The translations under genes were made by a program, and so were the position numbers. Below the pieces are notes generated by a model. The model was given only the letters and a program-made list of their open reading frames with translations, made no database searches and had not been told where the DNA came from. From JADHLJ01 sp038118725 (GTDB lineage: Bacteria > Pseudomonadota > Alphaproteobacteria > Thalassobaculales > Thalassobaculaceae): a DNA stretch of 64,000 nt. The DNA is taken from the NCBI GenBank assembly GCA_038118725.1, contig JAYOIK010000006.1, forward strand, positions 28,328 to 92,327. The letters run 5' to 3'. This document shows, one piece after another, positions 54,001-62,394 of the stretch (position 1 is the first letter of the stretch; each line of letters opens with the position of its first letter).

Positions 54001-57000
54001 GATTCCGATGATATGAGCCCGGTCACGGCCAAGCTGACGGAACTTTGGTCGACGGTCTTGAAGACCGATGCCAACCCCAACACGGATTTCTTCGCGGCGG
54101 GCGGCACATCGCTTTCGGCCATTCGATTGATTGCGCGCCTAAAGCGTGAGTTCTCGGTGCAGGTAGGCTTTCCCGAACTGGTGGAAACGCCAACGCCGTG
54201 TTTGATAGCGACCCGTATTGTCGATATGGAGAATGATGAACCCGACCAATTGGAAGAGGTTCTGAAAATCGTTCGCGATGCATCGGGGATGGCTGACCTC
54301 GGCCCGGATCAAGATCTCCTGGCTCTCGGCATGACGTCGCTTAAAGTCGTACGGGTGACCGCGCGGTTGCGTCGACAATTTGGCGCCGGCGTGGGGGCGG
54401 ATACCGTGTTTTCCGGCCGAACACCGCGCGGGGTGGCGATTTTGCTATCCACGATCAAGCAAACTGAAGAACGTGTCGCGCCGGACGATACTGTCACCTC
54501 GCCGGCGGAACGTCAGCTTTGGCTCGATGGGAAAGTCAGTGAAGGCGGCGGCGGTTATGTGATGCAGGCCGCCTTGACGATCAGGAAAGATGTCGACACG
54601 GCGTGCTTGGATGAAGTTGTTCGCGTTCTTGGCGAGCGTCATCCCATCCTGTCCGGCCGATATGAGGACGACGGCAAGGAATTGCGTTTTCGGCGGATGG
54701 AACGCCCGTCCGCGACCTATCGGCGTTTCGTGGACAATAATGACGCGGAAGCCATGGTCCGATCCATCGCCCGGGAGGACGCTACCCGGCAATTCGCGCT
54801 TGAAAAGGGTGAGACTTGGCGCCTCGGCGTTATCGCGAAGGAGGGCGAGACGATCATCGTCCTGTCTGTCCATCACATTGTTTCGGATGCCACCTCCCTC
54901 AACATTATTTTACGAGACCTTATCGCGGTCGTTGCCGGTTCGGCGTTGACCGCGGCGCCGGAAGGGACGTACCGCGCCTACACGGCTGAACGAGACCACG
55001 TGCTCGACACCATTTCGGACCGGCAAACGATCTATTGGCGCGACCGGCTTGTGGATCCACCCGGTGGGCTGGAACTGCCGACGGATCGCCCACGTAGACT
55101 TGATCGTAAGCCACGCGGAGGATCCTTGTCCTTTGATATTCCCGCGACGCTCGTTTTGCGTGTCGACGCCGTGGCGCGGGCCGTGGAAGCCCGTCCGCAC
55201 GCGGTTTTCATGGCTGCTTACGCGATTTTGTTGCACAGATTGACCGAGGCGGATGACTTGATCGTCGGAATTCCCGTGAACCTCAGGCCGGACGGGTTCG
55301 ACGACGTTGTAGGGCTGTTCTTGAATACCCTTCCGCTTCGAGTACGCCCGACCCCGGAGATGGCGGCGCGAGATTTGGTTCGGGAGATCGCCGAGGCTAT
55401 GACGAGCTTGTTAGGAAATGCGGATTTACCGCTTTCCAATATCGTCAAGGTGGTCAACCCACCGCGCGAGCCGGGACGCACGCCCTTGCTGCATACCGTT
55501 CTCGATTGGCGTGAGGACGCCGATGAGCTCGCGGAAATTCCAGATGTGAAACCATATGAACTCGAGGTCGCGAACGCGCCTCTCGATCTTGCCGTCACCT
55601 TGCGCAAGAAGCGTGACGGGTCCGTGCGCGGCGGAATGATTTTCGACGCGGGTCTGTTGGATCAGGAAACCGTGGCGGTATGGGCCCGCTCGATGGTTAG
55701 GATCGTGGAGTCCGTTGTCGCCGACGTCGGGGTCGCGCTTGGCGCATTGTCGGCGATCGCCGAGCCGGATTTGTCGAAATCCATTATCCGGGGGGCCGAA
55801 CCCGAAACGGATCCTTCGCTGTTGGAAGGTATCTCCGGCTCTTTTAACGCCAACTCGGACCGACCCGCGCTTGAGACGGCGGATGAAATGCTGACCTATT
55901 CAGCGTTGTGGCAGCGAAGTGCCACTCGTTTAAATCGAGAGGGTTCGGTGAGAATTATTGATACCGCCGATCCATTGGAGCGCGTGGTCGAGGCTCTGGC
56001 GGCGTTGCGATGTAACCAAGCTATTGCCCTGATTGACCCGAGCCTTCCGCCGGCGAGGGTTGAACGGATGCGACGGATCCTGGCCGCCGGCGAGAATGAC
56101 ATCGGTATATCAGACGATGACGCGGCGTTTCCGGCATATGTGCAGTTCACCAGTGGCTCCACCGGCCTCCCCAAGGCGGCCGCGTTGTCGCGGCGGGGGC
56201 TGGCTAACCTCGCGACGTCGATCTCGCGTATCCTGGATATCGGACCGGGGGCCCGGGTCGCGCAAGTGGCCGCGCCGGCGTTCGATGCCTGGATCTGGGA
56301 GGTGTTTTCCACGTTGCGCGCGGGCGGAACCCTGATCTTGGCCGATCGGGAGGATCTACGTCCGGGAGCGCCCTTGGCGAGAACTCTCGCAACGCGGCTG
56401 GTTTCTCATGTCACGCTTACCCCCTCGGCCCTCGCCGCTTTGGGGGAGGTCGCGTTACCGTCTATCCGTGTGCTGGTCGCGGCGGGAGAGCCGCTAAGCG
56501 GGGAACTGGTGGATCGTTGGGCGCCCGGGCGACGGATGTACAACGCTTATGGTCCGTGCGAGGCGACGGTATGCAGCACGATAGATGAGTGTCGAGCGGG
56601 AATGGGAGCGCCGACGATCGGGCGCCCCATCGACGGGATGATCGCGATGATTCTCGATCGTCGGGGAATCCCGGTTATCCCGGGGGCCAGTGGAGAATTG
56701 TCGATTGGTGGTATCGGCGTCGGCCTCGGATATTTCGGCGCGGCGGATCTCACCGCCGAGCGTTTCGTCCAAGACCCGCGACCTGGCGAGGAAGGCATCA
56801 CCTATCGTTCCGGGGATGTGGTCCGTGTCCAAAGCGATGGACGGCTGAGATTTGTCGGGCGGGATGATCGCCAGGTAAAGGTGCGAGGTGTCCGCATTGA
56901 GCTCGATGAAGTCGAGATTGCCCTGGGTGCCATGGAGGGAGTCGATCAAGCCGCGGTCCGAGTGGTGATCGGCGGAGATGGACAGCCTGTCGTCGCGGGC

Positions 57001-58110
57001 TGGGTCTCCGGGCCTGCATCCGAGGATGTTTCTCGTCTCCGCGACAAACTAAGCGCGAGTTTGCCGGAAACCATGATGCCCTCCCATCTCATGGCGATTT
57101 CATCCATGCCCATGACGGCCACCGGTAAGGTCGATCGCGATGCGCTACCCAACCCAAATGTCTCGAGAATATTGGACGAGGGGGATGATGCGCCTATTGG
57201 ACCGATTGAGCTCGCCGTAGCGGAGGAGATCTCGGCGGTATTGGGTTTGGCGATGCCAGTGGGCAGAGACACGGCGTTCTTCACGATCGGCGGGCATTCC
57301 TTGCTGGCGATCCGTTTGGCGACGCTATTGTCGGAACGTCTGGGGCGGGCGGTCCCGTTACCCCTACTGTTCGCGCACTCAAGTCCGGCCAGTCTAGCCG
57401 CGGCGCTTACCGCGCAAGATGACGACAATGCTTGTACTTTGCGGGTCTTGCGCGAAGGCACGGGGGAGAGCGCTTATTTTTTCCACGCGGTCGACGGAAC
57501 CTGCCAGGCTTACTTGCCTCTGGCGGAAGCTTGGTCTGGTGACGCCAGGATTGTCGCGGTTGAACAGCTGCGGCCATCGGGAGATTTGAATTCCCTGGCG
57601 AAACATTATACCCAAGTCATACAGCGGGATGTGGAAAGAGAGGGCACGGGCGGTGCTATCCGGCTCGTCGGCTGGTCACTTGGCGCGACGATCGCGGCCG
57701 CGGTGGCCGATAACCTCCGTCTAGCAGGGCAGGCGGTGGCGGTCGTTCTGATTGACGCGGCACCGGTATCCTCCAGCGACGCGGCGAGAGACGAGGCGGC
57801 GCTTATCGACGCGGCGCGGGAAGCTGAAGCGGGTCCGGAACTGGTGGAGCGTTTGCGTGGCAATATGCGTCTAGCCGCCAGTTTCTCCTTCGATCATATT
57901 CCGGGCGCCGCCGGATTGATCAAGGCCAACCAGAATGTTCGTGACGACAAGGCGAACGACCTCGGATGGGCGGAGGTGTTTGCCCGCGTAAAAGTCCGCG
58001 AATTTCCGGGCGCGCATATGACAATTCTGAGGGATGATCCCAAGGGATTGGCCAATGGAATCGAGATGCTCTGGGTGGAAACCGGCGACCATGTGGTCCG
58101 TGATGACTGA
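51088..58110 (+). CDS. Nonribosomal peptide synthetase, C-A-T-T-C-A-T-TE
   Basis: A 2340-residue terminal synthetase. Module 5: C (HHIAVDG at 144), A (YTSGSTGRPKG at 616; code DALKVGEVG plus Lys951, nearest the Asn code), then two carrier domains in a row (GGTSL Ser1008, LGMTSL Ser1084). Module 6: C (HHIVSDA at 1262), A (FTSGSTGLPKA at 1687; code DAWTVAAVC plus Lys2014, Phe), T (Ser2071). The C-terminal thioesterase from about 2125 has GWSLGA (Ser2197) and a late His2310, so it releases or cyclises the chain. It starts by ATGA overlap with the first synthetase, so products of the two are made together. The tandem carriers may recruit the tailoring enzymes encoded next. Confidence 0.95.
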   Translation: MSPDSDPAQSLYVDEPDLPLSTMQAGILTEHSLDPDAARYNVPLAFEITGPLDGDALARAIDGLVDRNEILRTIYRDGEEGPIQAIAPNIPSVLRRPSKVEAATFHDRCRRESGRPFDLSREPPVRAVLFQATPAHHALCMVFHHIAVDGWSIRLILDALSNLYDAEMNGTDSGIAEPDLQYADWAGHQHDHVTQGKHDAGRDHVLKRFNGVDLNLDWPSRGPRSGAAMYPFTLDMDLVERIESLARQAGTTSYSVLAGAFSMLVSKLSGEKLFLFGTPVVLRDRPEVQEIVGCFVNTVPVRVAVDPVLSVEQYLGSVSRAVIDALDAREVPFDMIARRLARDGRSGPILRAFFNFDDAPVPLPNLHDCSVSILDCDRGTAKFDLMLSMLRVDGQIRAAFDVATDVFPTSEIAQFEELYRRVLAGMVATPEENLGSIGLLRDHETAAIVELGQGETRSIDEAALHGRVLALANRIPGAPAVRAPDGDLDFNGLRENASSLAELLNENGIGRGDRVVVLRRRGVGLPVSMLASMVAGAGYVPIEPSLPDARLEDILRDAAPGGIVCDEVDVGRVLSLAGNNVAVIAGRALQTRVARRVDAPVRGGEAGPDDLAYMIYTSGSTGRPKGVMVPHRGVINYLDWSLQTYGVDIGEGTGVVTSSAFDATVLSFWAPLLAGKPLDLLPEDAPIETLSERLSGACGYGFVKMTPAHLDLLAELSPIETQSQGAGVFVVGGEALTGGSVAPWRRAAPCIRIFNEYGPTETVVGCCVHEVSDEVADDASVPIGRPIANTNLYVLDNDLNLVPRGVAGELHIGGAGVAWGYWRRAALTSERFLADPFSTSQGARMYRTGDLVLMRDDGVFDYLGRVDDQVKIRGYRIEPGEIETALRAVDGVRAAAVIATGDGPERRLIGYVVGGVNETDLKSELATILPSYMVPDRLIGLEALPLTSNDKIDRRRLAALKVPDVQVAPVVDSDDMSPVTAKLTELWSTVLKTDANPNTDFFAAGGTSLSAIRLIARLKREFSVQVGFPELVETPTPCLIATRIVDMENDEPDQLEEVLKIVRDASGMADLGPDQDLLALGMTSLKVVRVTARLRRQFGAGVGADTVFSGRTPRGVAILLSTIKQTEERVAPDDTVTSPAERQLWLDGKVSEGGGGYVMQAALTIRKDVDTACLDEVVRVLGERHPILSGRYEDDGKELRFRRMERPSATYRRFVDNNDAEAMVRSIAREDATRQFALEKGETWRLGVIAKEGETIIVLSVHHIVSDATSLNIILRDLIAVVAGSALTAAPEGTYRAYTAERDHVLDTISDRQTIYWRDRLVDPPGGLELPTDRPRRLDRKPRGGSLSFDIPATLVLRVDAVARAVEARPHAVFMAAYAILLHRLTEADDLIVGIPVNLRPDGFDDVVGLFLNTLPLRVRPTPEMAARDLVREIAEAMTSLLGNADLPLSNIVKVVNPPREPGRTPLLHTVLDWREDADELAEIPDVKPYELEVANAPLDLAVTLRKKRDGSVRGGMIFDAGLLDQETVAVWARSMVRIVESVVADVGVALGALSAIAEPDLSKSIIRGAEPETDPSLLEGISGSFNANSDRPALETADEMLTYSALWQRSATRLNREGSVRIIDTADPLERVVEALAALRCNQAIALIDPSLPPARVERMRRILAAGENDIGISDDDAAFPAYVQFTSGSTGLPKAAALSRRGLANLATSISRILDIGPGARVAQVAAPAFDAWIWEVFSTLRAGGTLILADREDLRPGAPLARTLATRLVSHVTLTPSALAALGEVALPSIRVLVAAGEPLSGELVDRWAPGRRMYNAYGPCEATVCSTIDECRAGMGAPTIGRPIDGMIAMILDRRGIPVIPGASGELSIGGIGVGLGYFGAADLTAERFVQDPRPGEEGITYRSGDVVRVQSDGRLRFVGRDDRQVKVRGVRIELDEVEIALGAMEGVDQAAVRVVIGGDGQPVVAGWVSGPASEDVSRLRDKLSASLPETMMPSHLMAISSMPMTATGKVDRDALPNPNVSRILDEGDDAPIGPIELAVAEEISAVLGLAMPVGRDTAFFTIGGHSLLAIRLATLLSERLGRAVPLPLLFAHSSPASLAAALTAQDDDNACTLRVLREGTGESAYFFHAVDGTCQAYLPLAEAWSGDARIVAVEQLRPSGDLNSLAKHYTQVIQRDVEREGTGGAIRLVGWSLGATIAAAVADNLRLAGQAVAVVLIDAAPVSSSDAARDEAALIDAAREAEAGPELVERLRGNMRLAASFSFDHIPGAAGLIKANQNVRDDKANDLGWAEVFARVKVREFPGAHMTILRDDPKGLANGIEMLWVETGDHVVRDD

Positions 58111-59080
58111 GGTATTCACGCGCGCTCTTTTTGACGACGATGAATTCGCGGTATGCATCGATGCGCCGGAACCGGATCTTGACCTCGCCGACTGGTCTTA
58201 CGCGCATTCGGATCAATTGGAGACCTTGGCTGGCCGCCATCCCGTGATCCTATTGCGTGGGTTCGATTTGGGTGACGAGGATGGATTTGGCCGCGTGCGG
58301 GATGTCTTGGTTCCGAAGCCGGCGGAATACCTTTATCGCTCCACGCCCCGAAGCATGGTTACCGAAGGTATCATGACCGCGACCGAGTACCCGGCGAGTG
58401 AGGAAATCCCTCAGCACTGCGAAAACGCATATCAGCGTGACTGGCCGATGAGATTGCTGTTTTGCTGTTTGGTAACGCCCGAGACCGGAGGTCAAACATC
58501 CGTCTCGGATGTCGCGAAAGTAACGGCGCGCTTGGACGAAACGGATCTAGATTTGGTCGAGGAGCGTGGCATTCGTTATATTCGGAACTACCACACGGGT
58601 TTCGACCTGGACTGGCGCACGGTTTTCCAAACCGAAAAAGCGTCCGAGGTCGAGGAATTTTGCGCGCGGAACGACATCTCTTTTGAGTGGGTGGAAGATG
58701 GTCAACTTCGCACCAGTCAGGTCTGCCAAGGAACGGCGCGGCACCCCGCGAACGCCGAACGGCTATGGTTCAATCAAGCGCAGCTCTTTCATCCTTCGGC
58801 GCTGGGGGATGATATGATGGAAGATATGCTGGAAATCTTCGGGGCCGATGGTCTGCCGAGGGACGCGCGCCTAGGCGATGGCTCGCCAATTCCGCCGCGT
58901 CTGCTGGACAACGCGCGAGCCGCCTTCGCCGCCGAGACCCGAGAATTTGATTGGTGTGCCGGCGATGTCATGATCGTCGATAATATGCGCGCCGCGCACG
59001 GCCGCAGACCCTTTACCGGGGATCGGCGGGTGCTTGTATCCATGGGCAGCATGTATTCGTTACATGGCCTGAAAGGTTAA
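58103..59080 (+). CDS. SyrP-like Fe(II)/2-oxoglutarate beta-hydroxylase (TauD family)
   Basis: About 325 residues. The TauD/SyrP core shows ATEYPASEEIPQHCENAYQ, with iron ligands His105 and Glu107, then LFCCLVTPETGGQTSVSD, IRYIRNYHTGFDLDWRTVFQT, LWFNQAQLFH and DNMRAAHGRRPFTG with the distal His299. In syringomycin synthesis SyrP hydroxylates Asp tethered to a carrier domain. Here the Asn/Asp-like module 5 with two carriers is the likely site, giving a beta-hydroxy residue; that is inference. The ATG at 58103 overlaps the synthetase stop by eight bases. Confidence 0.9.
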   Translation: MTEVFTRALFDDDEFAVCIDAPEPDLDLADWSYAHSDQLETLAGRHPVILLRGFDLGDEDGFGRVRDVLVPKPAEYLYRSTPRSMVTEGIMTATEYPASEEIPQHCENAYQRDWPMRLLFCCLVTPETGGQTSVSDVAKVTARLDETDLDLVEERGIRYIRNYHTGFDLDWRTVFQTEKASEVEEFCARNDISFEWVEDGQLRTSQVCQGTARHPANAERLWFNQAQLFHPSALGDDMMEDMLEIFGADGLPRDARLGDGSPIPPRLLDNARAAFAAETREFDWCAGDVMIVDNMRAAHGRRPFTGDRRVLVSMGSMYSLHGLKG

Positions 59081-59093
59081 TGGAGAATTGAAC

Positions 59094-61064
59094 ATGCGGG
59101 TTGCCCTGGTGAATATGCCGTTCTCTTCGCTACAGATCCCATCAATCGCCATGCATCAGCTCGAATCTGTGATTGATCAGCGTTTTGGCACCGATATAGC
59201 CGTTAGCACGCACTATCTGAATCACGATTTTGGTCGACTGGTCGGACCGGATATCTATGCCTGGATTTCTGAAAGCCTCGCCGGCCATACCTGCGGGTTT
59301 GGTGAGTGGCTTTTCCGCGCGGCGGCGTTCCCCGACCATGCCGATAACACCGAGGCGTACTTTCGACGTTACGCCCATCACTTCGGCGAAGCACAAATCG
59401 CGCGCTATCATGAGGAATTGGCGCCGGTTCGTGACCGATTGCCGGAGATTTTGGACGAGCTGATTGATCAGCATGACCTGGCGAACGCGGATCTTGTCGG
59501 TTTGACGTCGATGTTTTTTCAGAATGTCCCCAGCTTCGCCTTGGCGCGCCGCTTGAAAGAGCGAGGATCCGACGCGTTCGTTCTGATGGGGGGGGCAAAT
59601 TGTGAAGGAACGATGGGGATAGAGATCGTCAACCACGTTCCTTGGATCGACTTCACGTTCTCGGGTCACGCTCTTATAAGTTTCCCGGAATTTCTGACGA
59701 AACTAGGCAATGACGATCGGGATGGATTACACGCGATCAATGGAGTGTTCAGCCGCCGTAACAGCCGCTCAATCGCGGCGCTCGGCTTCGGCGAGAAACC
59801 ATCACGCCCGGGGGCCGCGCGCCCGGAAAGCCAGATTGATGGTATATCATGGATCGCGCCGGAGCGAGCGTTGAGCAAATCGGTCTCGCTTGATTATGAC
59901 CGGTACCTGGACTCGTACGAGGTAAACTTTGGAGACCATCGGCGCGACGAGATCGAACTCCTCTTTGAAACCTCGCGTGGATGTTGGTGGGGTGAGAAAG
60001 CGCATTGCACCTTTTGTGGGCTGAATGGCGCCACGATGAATTTCCGCGAAATGGGGGTCGCCGAGGCTCGGAACACAATCAAGGGCATGGTTGACCGTTA
60101 CGGCGATCGGGTCCGCCGGTTCGCTAGTGTCGATAACATCATCCCCAAATCCTATGTCACTGATCTGCTGCCGGGACTGGAAATACCGGAGAAAATTTCA
60201 CTGTTCTATGAGGTGAAGGCCGACCTTTCGCTTGATCAGATCAAAACCTTGGCCAAGGCACGGGTTGTTGAAGTGCAACCGGGTGTTGAATCGCTCGCCA
60301 CTGAAACCTTGAAGCTCATGCGCAAGGGAACAAACGCGTTCAACAATATCCGTTTCCTTTCAGACTGTGCATCGCAGGGCGTAAAGCCGATTTGGAACTT
60401 ATTGGTCGGGTTTCCGGGAGAGTCCGCGGAGACTTACGAGATGTATCGGGCGAATCTGTCTCGCATGACGCATCTTCCCCCACCGTCGGGAGTTTTTCCT
60501 GTCCGCTTCGACCGGTTTAGCCCGTATTTCAACGAGTCTGACGAGTATGGCCTCGATTTGGAGCCATTGGACTATCACGATCTAATCTATCCGTTCGACG
60601 ATGAGGTCGTGACCAACATGGCCTATTACTTCCGAGACAAGAACGTCGAGGCACCCTATCAGCGCGATCTAGCGGGCCACTTGGCCCATTTGCGAGAAAG
60701 TGTCGCCAAATGGCGGGAGCGCTGGGAAAGCGCCGCGGGCGCGCCGAGGTTGCGTCTGGTTCAGGATGACCTTGGATGGATCGTTGAGGACAGTCGGTCC
60801 GGTCACATGGTCGAGCACGAGTTGGAAGACTTGGACGTTGAATTGCTTCGAGCGGCCGAACGCGCCATTCCCGCCGAAACGGCGCGGGAGAAATTCGGCG
60901 AGAGTTTCGATCTCATGATGGATCTGGGTCTGTTGTTCGAAGAGCGTGGACGGGCGATGTGTCTCGTCTTTGAAGGGCTTCGCCATGAACTCGATGCTGG
61001 GATGCATGGTTTCAGTGGCTCCAAGGGCCGCGCGGAGTCCGCGTCGCTAAGCCTGACATTCTAG
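59094..61064 (+). CDS. Radical SAM protein of the RiPP maturation type 1 family
   Basis: About 656 residues. The ~200-residue N-terminal part (DLVGLTSMFFQNVPSFALARRLK, VLMGGANCEGTMG) looks like a B12-binding-type Rossmann region. The radical SAM core has ETSRGCWWGEKAHCTFCGLN with cluster cysteines 297, 305 and 308, an unusual CX7CX2C. Then come SLFYEVKADL, VQPGVESL, LVGFPGES and LPPPSG...RFDRFSPYF. These match the family usually named ribosomal peptide maturation radical SAM protein 1, which normally modifies RiPP precursors. No precursor peptide is visible. In this operon it probably acts on the nonribosomal peptide, for instance C-methylation. GGAGA precedes the ATG at 59094. Confidence 0.88.
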   Translation: MRVALVNMPFSSLQIPSIAMHQLESVIDQRFGTDIAVSTHYLNHDFGRLVGPDIYAWISESLAGHTCGFGEWLFRAAAFPDHADNTEAYFRRYAHHFGEAQIARYHEELAPVRDRLPEILDELIDQHDLANADLVGLTSMFFQNVPSFALARRLKERGSDAFVLMGGANCEGTMGIEIVNHVPWIDFTFSGHALISFPEFLTKLGNDDRDGLHAINGVFSRRNSRSIAALGFGEKPSRPGAARPESQIDGISWIAPERALSKSVSLDYDRYLDSYEVNFGDHRRDEIELLFETSRGCWWGEKAHCTFCGLNGATMNFREMGVAEARNTIKGMVDRYGDRVRRFASVDNIIPKSYVTDLLPGLEIPEKISLFYEVKADLSLDQIKTLAKARVVEVQPGVESLATETLKLMRKGTNAFNNIRFLSDCASQGVKPIWNLLVGFPGESAETYEMYRANLSRMTHLPPPSGVFPVRFDRFSPYFNESDEYGLDLEPLDYHDLIYPFDDEVVTNMAYYFRDKNVEAPYQRDLAGHLAHLRESVAKWRERWESAAGAPRLRLVQDDLGWIVEDSRSGHMVEHELEDLDVELLRAAERAIPAETAREKFGESFDLMMDLGLLFEERGRAMCLVFEGLRHELDAGMHGFSGSKGRAESASLSLTF

Positions 61065-61069
61065 AGCCG

Positions 61070-61642
61070 GTGTTCAAGCATGCGGTCGTCGAGCCGGGAG
61101 CGGTTCCTTCGATACCGGTACCGGACGTGTTGTTATTCGGCCTCCCCGATACGCCGGTACGCGGGGCGGCCTATGGTTTGCTCGACGGCATGCTGCGAGA
61201 CCTTGACGCGGGGAGCGTCGCTGATCTTGTAAAGGATGATCTTGGGAGGCCCTTTTCCCCTCGGAACCTCGATCTGTTCGTATCGCTCGCCCATACCGAT
61301 GGCGCGGTCGCGGCCGCTATCTCAACCGAGGGGCGGATTGGTATCGACGTTGAAGCGACTACTCACTATGACCCCGATATCGGCAACCTTGTCCTCACAT
61401 CGGCACAGCGCGCGTTGATCGAGGCTTCCGCGAATCCTGATGCACATTTCCTGCGTCTTTGGACCCGCAAGGAAGCGATTGGAAAAGCGCTGGGTGTGGG
61501 GATCGAGGATGACGTTCTGAGGTGTCCGGCTGAAAATGACAGGGTGCTCCTTAGAGGTCACAGCCTGTGCATTCACGATCTGAGCGCCCCCGTGGGATGT
61601 TACGCGGCTATAGCGTTCGAGCGTAAAACTAGGGACGATTGA
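61070..61642 (+). CDS. 4'-phosphopantetheinyl transferase (Sfp-type)
   Basis: The 190-residue protein has the Sfp signatures: GRPFSPRNLDLFVSLAHTDG, GRIGIDVEAT (Mg-binding Asp and Glu) and FLRLWTRKEAIGKALGVGI. It moves phosphopantetheine from CoA onto the Ser of carrier domains, activating the seven carriers of the two synthetases. It is a short member; the N-terminal part is trimmed compared with Sfp (224 residues). A GTG at 61070 is the start, five bases after the radical SAM stop, so it closes the synthesis operon. It converges on the DUF697/ParA pair with five bases between stops. Confidence 0.93.
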   Translation: MFKHAVVEPGAVPSIPVPDVLLFGLPDTPVRGAAYGLLDGMLRDLDAGSVADLVKDDLGRPFSPRNLDLFVSLAHTDGAVAAAISTEGRIGIDVEATTHYDPDIGNLVLTSAQRALIEASANPDAHFLRLWTRKEAIGKALGVGIEDDVLRCPAENDRVLLRGHSLCIHDLSAPVGCYAAIAFERKTRDD

Positions 61643-61647
61643 GGCCC

Positions 61648-62394
61648 TTATGCCCTGGCGATAGCGTCCTTATAGTCCTGGGACAGAGTTTTCAAACCAT
61701 CTTTATGGAGGTCCCCCCCGGCGGCGAAATGCCGTGCGAACAATTGACCGAGAATGCGTGTCGATAGGTTCGATAGTCCCGCCATTCCCAGCATTCCGGC
61801 AATCGAGCCGATGCCGGGGGCCGATTTGAAAACCATACCGACCACACCGGTGCTGATCGCGTGAGGCGCGGCGCCGCCAACGACGGAGGCAATGCCGGCC
61901 TTTACGAGGGTTCGTGAAAACGGCACGCCATAGACGTCGGCGAGTTTCATCACCATTCGCACCTGGATACCGGACACCGCCGCGATATCAACATAGGGCA
62001 CGGGGATAAGTCCGCCGGCGCTAGACCAGGCGGCATGATCCGAAATGATGCGTTTGGCGTGGCGGTCCCGGCGCGCGGCCTCCTCGGTTCGCTCAATGGG
62101 GGTCGTCTCATCCGACGGTATAAGCTCCACCGCCGCGTCGGGTATTTCCCGTACTTCCTCGATCGACGGGCTGGAGGTCTCGTTCGCGGTTGCCTCACCC
62201 ACCGGCTCGGCGCTTTTCCGCGCGGCCGTTTTCCGCGAGGAGGTCGCTGGCCTCGCGCGAGGTCGCGCCGGGCTGTGTTTCGGCGCTTTTGGTGTTTTCT
62301 CCGGTGCCGCCTGGCTGGCTTCGTGGACGGCCTCTTCGGCGGCCTTGGCATTTGGACGGCGTGTACGTTGCAGGCCTGGTAACTTCTTACTCAT
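61648..62394 (-). CDS. DUF697-type membrane-associated protein with long basic N-tail (paralogue 2)
   Basis: A 248-residue protein. The first ~70 residues are Ala/Lys/Arg/Pro-rich and low-complexity, then a short acidic linker, then a DUF697 core from about 115: AWSSAGGLIPVPYVDIAAVSGIQVRMVMKLADVYGVPFS, GGAAPHAISTGVVGMVFKSAPGIGSIAGML, and GQLFARHFAAGGDLHKDGL. The core is close to the protein at 32.2 kb. The basic tail could bind nucleic acid or membrane. It is coupled by ATGA overlap to the ParA-type gene, implying one functional unit. Confidence 0.82.
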   Translation of the reverse strand: MSKKLPGLQRTRRPNAKAAEEAVHEASQAAPEKTPKAPKHSPARPRARPATSSRKTAARKSAEPVGEATANETSSPSIEEVREIPDAAVELIPSDETTPIERTEEAARRDRHAKRIISDHAAWSSAGGLIPVPYVDIAAVSGIQVRMVMKLADVYGVPFSRTLVKAGIASVVGGAAPHAISTGVVGMVFKSAPGIGSIAGMLGMAGLSNLSTRILGQLFARHFAAGGDLHKDGLKTLSQDYKDAIARA

